NCBI RefSeq assembly: GCF_001653235.2
Contig: NC_035790.1
Coordinates: 3,906,001 to 3,970,000, forward strand
DNA from: Pochonia chlamydosporia 170
Taxonomy: Eukaryota > Ascomycota > Sordariomycetes > Hypocreales > Clavicipitaceae
DNA length: 64,000 bases
Reading direction: 5' to 3'
The notes beneath the pieces are model-generated. The model did not search any database. It was not told the origin of the DNA and saw nothing but the letters and a program-made list of their open reading frames with translations. The position numbers and the translations under genes were made by a program. This document shows, piece after piece, positions 56,785 to 64,000 of the stretch (positions within the stretch are counted from its first letter, which is position 1; each line of letters begins with the position of its first letter).

Positions 56785-57431
56785 ATGGCGTCCATTATGC
56801 AGAGGCGTATGGTAAGAACCATCTTTCTTCTCTCCAGCCACTCATTGATGCGGCTTCTGTGACACCATCCAACCACTGACCGACTTGCGCAGCTGTCCAA
56901 GGAGGACGAGCAGGCAGGCGATGAAGTCGAAGTCCGCAGAGAGGACCAGGATAAGATCAACAAGTTCAGCCGTCTGCATCAGAGAGAGCTGGCCATGGAG
57001 GAGGATCTGAAGTTGAAGAATGTACGGACCCTGAAGGGTGGACCGACCTCTTTTGCCTATGTGGATAGAAATGCGAGACAATGGCTGACGGAGCGACGCA
57101 TAGAAAGAGAAAGAGGAACTGGACGACCTATCTACCGAGCTGGAGCTAGCAGATGAAGACGAGAAGATCCAGTATGCCGATCTCCCTACTGTTTCCGCCG
57201 TCTCCAAGGGTTAACCAAAATGTTTTTCTTTGATGCAGGTACAAAATCGGCGATGCATTTTTTCACATTCCGCTAGAACAAGCTCAGGAAATGTTGGAAA
57301 CGGCCACGACCAAAATCGACGAGGAAACAAGCGAATTAGAAGACAAAATCAGCTCAGTGCGCGAGGAGATGCAACAGCTCAAGGTCGAACTGTACGCGAG
57401 ATTCGGAAAACAAATCAACCTCGAGGTATAA
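56785..57431 (+). CDS. GIM3: Prefoldin subunit 4 (Gim3)
   Basis: Four exons, 56785-56811, 56893-57021, 57104-57171 and 57239-57431, give 138 aa. Prefoldin is a jellyfish-shaped hexamer that hands unfolded actin and tubulin to the CCT chaperonin in the cytosol. The N-terminal coiled coil has LSKEDEQAGDEVEVRREDQ, INKFSRLHQRELAMEEDLK and ELDDLSTELELADEDEKI; then YKIGDAFFHIPLEQAQEML forms the beta hairpins, and a second coiled coil ends VELYARFGKQINLEV. These are diagnostic of the beta-type subunit 4. The ATG at 56785 gives MASIMQRRM; the second ATG (56797), giving MQRRM, matches most homologues and could be the true start. Confidence 0.93.
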
Positions 57432-58565
57432 GAAAGCATAAAACGAGACAATAAAGACACAAAAAAGTTCAAAATGACACAATTGGTTTGACGATCCGCC
57501 TCCTACAGCGGGAGGTCATACGTTTCTGCCCATCCTACGGTGACCAATCTATACTAGGGTGGGCAAATACTTATGACCACAGACCGAGTACGGACTACTC
57601 CGTACATCTTTCCTAAATGCACATGTGTGAACACAATGCACCGGCCAACGGATCAAGATGTCCCGCACCAAGCCAAGATTTGCATACCATGCATCTGACA
57701 CAAATGACTAGAATTCGCGGCCACAAAACGTTGATGCAAGCAATACGAACGGGAGTCATGAAGATCGGGGAGCTCTATGTGGGAGGCGCAGTGTGCTTGC
57801 TAATGTCAAGGTCCGTCGACTGACATGATATTTCCCTCACCGGTCCTGGGCTTCCACGGTTGCACGACACGTTCATGAGAGGATGGTGTGCCCAAATAAC
57901 AAAGACAGGACAATTAAACGCCGAGACACCACTCCGTAAAGGGGTGTCACGATGTGGTTGTGAGACTCGGTCGTTGGCCATGTCTCACAAATTCTGGAGT
58001 AACCTCAGTTGCCCCTGTGGTAACCATGCAGATCGGCCGAAGCCCAAGCTGGCCTTGAAGAACCCAATCTGCCAGTATCAACGCCAGAAATCTACCAGAA
58101 TTACAAAAATCCAAAGACATGAAACTAAACAACATTTTGACAAATACGACTACTGCCTGCGACGAAGGCAGGTTGTGTCAACATGCGTTTGCTTGGCTTC
58201 ATATGCCATGTGGGGGCTCGAGTTGCAAGCATGGTCCTGATCCTGGCCCAGACACAATCCAAGTTAGCACTACGACGTGGTTCACGAGATGTGAGGAACG
58301 ACAAGTCCCGCCCTTCGAAGCTATGTCAGTAAAAGCTCATTTAGCGCTATCACAATTTATAACATCCCTCCCCTTCCCTGGAATTTGCCGGGAATCCTAT
58401 TCCGTCCACCAGCTCCTAGACCTCTCTTTGCTTATGACATTGTGGTCATACAAGAATCAATTGTATTTGTTCTTGATGTCATTCACAGTTCTGCCTTTGT
58501 GGCAATGCCTGTGAGAATCTACTACTTGACTTGATAGTCGTGCGCAACTTCATAGCTCAGGCGTC
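57432..58565. other. Intergenic region before the MFS transporter
   Basis: About 1.13 kb. It carries a near-perfect copy of the TACGGAGTACTCCGTA palindrome and a small hairpin (GACACCAC and GGGGTGTC arms) near 57925-57948. No gene supported. Confidence 0.5.
57589..57604. repeat. Near-perfect copy of TACGGAGTACTCCGTA
   Basis: Reads TACGGACTACTCCGTA, one base different from the perfect palindrome at 43114-43129. Confidence 0.85.
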
Positions 58566-60464
58566 ATGTCTGAGAACCTCTCGAATGAGTCGTTGACATA
58601 TACCCTTGCCCCGCCACAATGTACGCAGTATTCACACCCCTTGACTCCGTGCTCATTACAGCAACAAAGAACGACGATGCGTCAAGAAACATGACTCTAA
58701 CTTGTATGTAGCGGTTAATAAGCCCGAAAGCCTCACTACCAGAAGCGTAAACGGCTCAGATGTCACCGAACATGAACCACGGGATGGCAGCAACACCGCA
58801 ACCCAAGCCTTGAGTGCTCTGGACGCTATTCAACCAAGGAGAGAAAACAATGCGAAGTACACGGTCATCAAATGGCATCTTAACGACCCCGAGAACCCAC
58901 ATAATTGGTCATTTGTAAGGGCTATACAGTCATCAAACACTGAAGAAATATCAGTCTCTAACATGTGCATAGCTCAAAAAGACTTATATCCTTACCTTGA
59001 CATGCATGCTCGTCGCCAATTCAACAATGGGCTCCGCCCTGCCCTGCATGGCAATGCCCGAAATCGAGGGCACTTTTGGCTCCCTCTCGCAGGAAGAGAG
59101 GGTTTTGCCCATTTCCATCTTCCTACTCGGATACGTCTTTGGGCCTGTCATCTGGGCGCCGTTAAGTGAGCAGTTTGGCAGAAAGTATCTCACTACAGCG
59201 ACGTTTCTGGTCTTTGCCCTCTTTACCATGGCTTGTGCCTTGTCCCCGACTTGGTCATCGTTGCTGGGATTCCGGCTATGCTGTGGGATATTTGCCAGTG
59301 CGCCCATAGCCGTGGTAGCTGGCATACTGGCGGACATATATGGCGATGCGCGCGTTCGAGGCAAGGCATATTCCGCATTCTTAGTTGTACGGTGACCCTT
59401 TTCTCATAGTTGCACTCATACCAAAATCCCGATAACAGAACTAACTACTTCCCTCATAGACAACTGTATTTGGACCCATCTTCGGTCCAATAGTCTCAGG
59501 CTTCGCTTCACCAGTTATCGGCTGGCGCTGGGCATTCTGGATCGCCCTCCTCTACGCAGCCGTCACATTCATCATGCTTCTCTTCCTCCCAGAAACCCAT
59601 CACGCAATCCTCCTCGCCCGCCGGGCCAAAAAGCTCCGTCAGCAAACTCAATCCTCTAACATCGTCGCACCTCGGGACCTCGAAACAATCGACCTCCCCC
59701 AACTCATCAGCAAAGTGCTCACCCGGCCCCTGCGCATGCTCTTCTTCGAGCCCGTCGTAGCCGCTACATGTGCCTACCTCGCGCTCGCCTACGCCATCTT
59801 CTACATGTCCTTTCAAGCCTTCCCCATCATCTTCCTCCACCACTACGACCTGCAACCTGGCATCACAGGCCTCTGCTACTTACCCATCGGGGCCGGCGCC
59901 ATCCTCAGCATGATATCTTTCTGGTCCTGGGATAACTACGTCGCCCGCGCGGCTGCCCGCGGCGCAGAATGGACAAAGAGCGACGAATACCGGCGTGTCC
60001 CTCTCGCCACCATCGGCGGCCCCCTATTCGTCATATCACTCTTCTGGCTGGGTTTTACCTCAAAGCCAAGCATACCCTTCTTTGTGCCGATGCTCGCTGG
60101 CCTACCCTTCGGCATGGGCTTCCAGCTCATCTTCATGACACTGCTAAACTACCTGACAGACGCGTATGAAGTATACGCTGCGTCAGCGAATGCCGCCGCG
60201 TCCGCTACACGGTCTTGCCTGGCGGTGGTATTGCCACTAGCTACGAAGGCCATGTGCGATAAACTAGATATATCGGGTGCGTGTGCCGTCCTGGGAGGTC
60301 TAAGTGCTGCCATGAGTGTCATTCCTTTCATTTTCTTGTGGAAGGGACAGGCTATTAGGAATAGATCGCGGTTCTGCATTGCCCTGCGACAGATGAAGGA
60401 GGATGTGGCGCGCAAGGCTGAACAAGAACGCAGGGAGAAGGAGATTTCGAGTGATGATGTTTAA
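58566..60464 (+). CDS. MFS transporter, DHA1 drug/polyamine:proton antiporter type
   Basis: Four exons, 58566-58620, 58712-58914, 58973-59386 and 59460-60464, give 558 aa. After a polar N-terminus, the DPENPHNWSF motif marks the start of fungal 12-span DHA1 carriers. Membrane segments follow, with the family motifs GPVIWAPLSEQFGRKYL (motif A between helices 2 and 3), LLGFRLCCGIFASAPIAVV (helix 4), YGDARVRGKAYS and GPIFGPIVSGF (motif C, helix 5), and GWRWAFWIALLYA (helix 6). The second half has six more helices and a charged cytosolic tail. Substrates are probably drugs, polyamines or other small organics; the sequence does not say which. Introns have CTAAC branch sites. There is no neighbouring biosynthetic gene to suggest a cluster. 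Confidence 0.92.
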
Positions 60465-61538
60465 TGGTCAACGTGCAGTTTATGAAATACACAAACAACT
60501 CAGTATACCCTGACGAGTCGCAGGACGAGGGTGTACTGCACGGTTAGGGCAATCGTAGGTCAAACACCTTTGGTTTTGTTGGTAGGGAATTACGGAATCG
60601 TCCTGGATTGATGATGTTGACTGGTCATATTGACGTGTCAATGTTCAACTAATATGGGATGCGGTTACCAGTCACTGTGCTGTTTGGGGCATTTAAGAGA
60701 AAGGCTTGATGAACGTTCATTACAATAGCTAATCAATACAATAAGGAACTGAGATGACACCTGATCTATAACTCGAATACATTGGTGATAATGAAAACTG
60801 ATCGGCTCTAGCTGGGCGTCATACCTAAGATTCTCTACCCTTTGGACACAAGACCGTATACTCGCAGACTTAAGGGAATGCCAGAACATACGTATGCGAT
60901 AATGATTGGTTTTATGGTAAAAGCTTCGATTCGCCGTCAGTGTCTGGCTGTGTGCGACGTATGGCACGAGTATCTCGCTGGTGGCAGCCCAAGTCCAGAT
61001 CATTCAGTTCGCGGTCTGTGTTGATGGCTCGTCGGCTGTGTGGACCGGTCCTTCGCACTTCTGGCTTCGGCAATATCGCAAAATGTTCGGTTGATAACGT
61101 TACATCTGCTCTTGCTCCTGGAATGGCCACCGTGTTTAACTTTGCCTGCCTTTGCGATGCCGGCTAACTTGAGCGAGATTTTACTGCTACTAGAGCCCAG
61201 GTTTGAAATTTGGTATAGCGAATGCTGTAGTTTTTCTTTAAAGCATACTCGACTTGTAGTAGATGTCGCATGCTTATAGAACTTGTTGCAAGATTGAGAT
61301 GTGGTATTGGCTTGGTCCAATCCGGGCAGCAACACCTGCGAGTTGCTCTTCCTGCAATATGTCCTATCATTCACAGACTGCTGCAGGTCGGGTACATAAG
61401 TTTCCTGATTATCCAGCATATTTTTGACTCCGGGTAATTCCGAAGAAGGCTGCTCGTCCGCGGTTTCATAAGAACTTTGACCCTCAGACTGTCCAAGGTC
61501 TTCCCAGGCAGACAGGTTTCCACACCCTTGCGGAAACG
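60465..61538. other. Intergenic region between convergent genes
   Basis: About 1.07 kb between the transporter and the fungal unknown. No gene supported. Confidence 0.5.
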
Positions 61539-62930
61539 TCAGTCAGATTTCTGCCAGTCTTTGATATTCAACATACAGTGAACAGGTGAAAGCTCAAGGT
61601 TATCTAAGTCTCTCTGGCTGAGCACGTAGCTATGCGATTCCGACCCTGATGGACTGGGACCCAAGCTTGGCAGTTCCGATGGATAGTTTGAAGACCCATT
61701 GTTGGCTCGTTGTTTGGTATCTTCACGTTGACCCCCAGGCTTTATTGCACCACCTGGTGCCGAGTATACATCATACTTTCTCTGTTCTGAAGTAACAGAC
61801 GCCGTATGGATGGAATCTTCATATTTCCCCGCAGCATGGGGTACGAGAGCAGCTTCGGCGGCAGCAAGTCGGTCAAGTATAGAGGATGATGACTCTAAGA
61901 TGCTATCGACGCCACCCAGATCTTCAGTTGGCACACGGGTGATATAAGGTGAAGGGTCTTTGTCCTTGATATGATTATCATTTTGGAGGACGGAGCTGTC
62001 TGTCGGCTTCATGCCTTGGGCGATGAGCCATATGCCCAACGCAGATTGGTCATCCCACGCGTGAGACCCATGCCGTATGTTAAATTCGTTGTCCAGTCCA
62101 ATTATTCTATCCAGACGAGGTGTTCCTGGCTGACAGCTTGATGGCCGAGGGGATATTGAAACCATGGAAACGCATCTCCTCTCAGGTAGCGGACCCCGAA
62201 TTGGGCGAGATTGACAAAGGACCTCCTCTGCATTAGACTGAGTTTCGAGCGGGGAGTCGAGATTACGGTCCTGATTCTCACATGTGTCGTCATTCGGCTT
62301 GACTTGGTGGTTGGTTTCGCAATGAGGTGGCGTGGATTGTGTTGATGAGAAGTCTGAGGACGATGGATTGGCCACCAAAACACAGTCGTCGAATGTAAAC
62401 TCCAGCGTATCCCTGGGACCGCTGCAAGGACTCCCGAGATCAATCAGTGTAGAAAGATATCTGGCGCTGTGATGTGATCTGTTGCTGTGACCGTCATTGT
62501 CGTCCTTGTTAAGCTCATCCTGAATCTGCTTTTGTTGCAGACGCCTCACTTCCGCACGTCTTGCCAACTCCTCATCACTGTGCCCAATGGATACTCGAGA
62601 ATGTCGCCTTGGTCCGCCTTCTTGCGAGAGGTGCTTGATTATCTTCGCTTTGACGCCGTCGAATGTACTTGTTCGCGTGCCCGGATGAACGCTCTCAGGA
62701 TCACCTTGCTCTAGGCTACCAGCAGCAAGTTGACACAGTTCCACAGGCCCTTCAAAAGGAGATACTTGCTCACTTGGAGGTTCGCCTTTGGGCTTGGTTT
62801 TAAGTCGATGCGATTTGCTGGTATCCACAGCTGGATTACTTGAAGTTCTGAAGATGGATGTGAAGCTAATCTTGCTGCCAGCGGCAGAGCCATGACTTCT
62901 TCGAGGACCGCAGCACCACAAAGCGTGCAT
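61539..62930 (-). CDS. Fungal protein of unknown function, 463 aa, largely disordered
   Basis: Single frame on the minus strand. I chose the ATG at 62930, giving MHALWCCGPRRSHG; the frame is open upstream to an ATG at 63071 (510 aa), but that stretch overlaps a more coding-like frame. Recognisable parts are a basic segment DGVKAKIIKHLSQEGG, a helix ARRAEVRRLQQKQIQDELNK, LGIWLIAQGM, and LESSSSILDRLAAAEAALVP. The rest is Ser/Pro/Thr-rich and probably disordered. No signal peptide, membrane span or known catalytic motif. The CC pair near the start could be palmitoylated (inference). Likely a conserved fungal regulator-type protein, function unknown. Confidence 0.6.
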   Translation of the reverse strand: MHALWCCGPRRSHGSAAGSKISFTSIFRTSSNPAVDTSKSHRLKTKPKGEPPSEQVSPFEGPVELCQLAAGSLEQGDPESVHPGTRTSTFDGVKAKIIKHLSQEGGPRRHSRVSIGHSDEELARRAEVRRLQQKQIQDELNKDDNDGHSNRSHHSARYLSTLIDLGSPCSGPRDTLEFTFDDCVLVANPSSSDFSSTQSTPPHCETNHQVKPNDDTCENQDRNLDSPLETQSNAEEVLCQSRPIRGPLPERRCVSMVSISPRPSSCQPGTPRLDRIIGLDNEFNIRHGSHAWDDQSALGIWLIAQGMKPTDSSVLQNDNHIKDKDPSPYITRVPTEDLGGVDSILESSSSILDRLAAAEAALVPHAAGKYEDSIHTASVTSEQRKYDVYSAPGGAIKPGGQREDTKQRANNGSSNYPSELPSLGPSPSGSESHSYVLSQRDLDNLELSPVHCMLNIKDWQKSD

Positions 62931-63313
62931 AGTCAAGTCTTGGATTGTTGGAGCCAAGTAATTCGAGCACCTTGGTGGCTCTCCATTCAAGAGCTGTGGC
63001 AATATGAGGAGGGAGGTTGAACTCAAAGTCCTGAAGTGTGTTGCGGTTTGATGAGTCAATTTTAGAAGCATTCGATGGTATGGTCTGCCGTAAGACCCCA
63101 GTCCAAGCGTCTCCCAAGTTACCAGGAAATAAATGCGGAGGAGACATGAAGGTCTTGTTCGACAGCCTGGATATGGTGGCAGGAGCCTTGCAGGTAAGGA
63201 GAATATGGTTGCCGATGCGCACGCAAGTCCGGTTCGGGTAATGTCAACCTAGAGCTCTTTCCTTTTTTCATATCCTGATTCATGAAGTCCCCGACGCTCT
63301 TTCCTTGGAACAC
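62866..63313 (-). pseudogene. Possible broken or unspliced upstream coding segment
   Basis: On the minus strand one frame reads MNQDMKKGKSSRLTLPEPDL. Immediately after it, in another frame, comes VRIGNHILLTCKAPATISRL, which continues through TFMSPPHLFPGNLGDAWTGV and DFEFNLPPHIATALEWRATK to a stop at 62866. The join near 63222-63227 needs a one-base shift and has no splice site. The composition looks like coding sequence, so this may be a frameshifted gene, a sequencing error, or the true 5' part of the unknown gene downstream. I cannot name the family. Confidence 0.3.
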
Positions 63314-64000
63314 ACCATGATAATTAACTTGGATTTCGTCTGCCGATGCCCGACAGGTACCTCACAGGACATTCATCAAGGGCCAGCTCGCTGGGTTGAC
63401 TGGTTCATGAAATCGTGTCATTTGGGAATCAAGCTTCCGAGTCTCGCCTTTCGAAACCGTCCGTTGGCTCAGCATGCCGAGACCAATGGGAGAAGTTACA
63501 ATCGATCCTTTGGTTACGACAGTACGGCATACATTAATTGATGGCGGTGGACATGTAGTGCAAACGTGTTGTAGCCAGCCATGCATAGTGACTCAGTACT
63601 TCATATCCAGATATTGTTCAGTCAAACACAGCGTGATATACGGGTGGACATTCTCAAGAGTGGCTAAAGTGGTGCTGCAGACATTTGGGTCTCCCCAAGT
63701 CAAATGTCCTGGTCGCAGATGGAGATGTCATGGTATCTCGCGACTCATCGTTTGGGGCCGGTGATGGTGACGAGAAGGTAACACGAAACAATGGAAGTCA
63801 GTCTCCTGTAATGTTCTCGACAGGTGCATCATCGAGTCTACATGCCTCTGACGACGGTATTGAGATCAGAAGGGGTTCGGTATGACGAATTTAGGCATTC
63901 ATGGACCACACCGGGTATTCACCAGGCAATTAGGTGTTACACACTTCGCCTGAGCATTTGAAGTAACTCTTAATTCCCCATCAACAGTCACAACCAGGAC
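63314..64000. other. Right-hand end of window, no supportable gene
   Basis: A plus-strand frame ending at 63885 (VADGDVMVSRDSS, then Gly/Asp/Ser-rich) has a faintly coding look but no start, splice partner or known family. It may be a fragment of something larger. The window ends in non-coding sequence as far as I can see. Confidence 0.3.

Noticed and set aside
57925..57948. Hairpin GACACCAC...GGGGTGTC as a terminator
   Set aside because: Hairpin terminators are not used by RNA polymerase II in fungi, one arm has a mismatch, and no gene ends next to it.
58566..60464. MFS transporter as part of a secondary-metabolite cluster
   Set aside because: No polyketide synthase, NRPS, terpene, P450 or pathway regulator gene is near it; neighbours are prefoldin and an unknown.

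Overview
The window is nuclear DNA of a filamentous ascomycete, most likely a sordariomycete of the Hypocreales type. Genes are broken by short spliceosomal introns (about 50-160 bp) with GTRNGT donors, CTRAY branch sites 8-20 nt before the acceptor, and AG acceptors. Proteins are closest in style to fungal families (Lte1, homocitrate synthase, Yag7-like, GT31 of fungal type). I see no prokaryotic operon, transposon, tRNA, rRNA, virus or CRISPR array. I rebuilt every gene model by hand from splice signals and reading frame; exon coordinates are in each entry.

Layout. 0.1-8.2 kb: a small conserved unknown, a Cir_N/LENG1-type splicing-associated protein, the membrane-fusion ATPase Sec18/NSF, and homocitrate synthase of the lysine pathway. 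8.2-17.4 kb: a 3.7 kb gene-free stretch leading into a 1812-residue Lte1-type RasGEF. 18.8-27.5 kb: a housekeeping block with ribosomal protein uS2 (RPS0), mitochondrial uS15, V-ATPase subunit d, Nop58 and a stomatin. 30.6-37.1 kb: APC10/Doc1, then a secretory-pathway group made of a prolyl-4-hydroxylase-like 2OG-Fe(II) oxygenase, a PDI-like protein with an ER-retention tail, and a secreted unknown protein. 40.5-55.1 kb: a GT31-type glycosyltransferase, a small coiled-coil unknown, a secreted aspartic protease, the ER Hsp110/GRP170-type chaperone Lhs1 and a Yag7-like protein. 56.0-63.3 kb: CENP-W, prefoldin subunit 4, an MFS drug/polyamine-type transporter, and a fungal unknown with a broken frame just upstream of it.

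Most genes are unlinked housekeeping functions, and five pairs start head to head from 0.3-0.6 kb intergenic regions. The most interesting place is 33.1-35.7 kb. There a P4H-like oxygenase with a signal peptide and no ER-retention tail is divergently paired, 288 bp apart, with a short PDI-like protein that has lost both active-site cysteines but carries an RDEL tail. This is the same division of labour as in the animal collagen prolyl 4-hydroxylase (alpha subunit plus PDI beta subunit). I know of no fungal counterpart; this is an inference from sequence and position only. The PDI-like gene also needs two consecutive 8-bp microexons to read through.

Long gene-free blocks (8.2-11.8, 27.5-30.6, 37.1-40.5 and 42.1-45.2 kb) hold no supportable gene. 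They and other intergenic gaps carry a recurring TACGGAGTA/TACTCCGTA element, and three of the four are rich in CCAGAC/GTCTGG.
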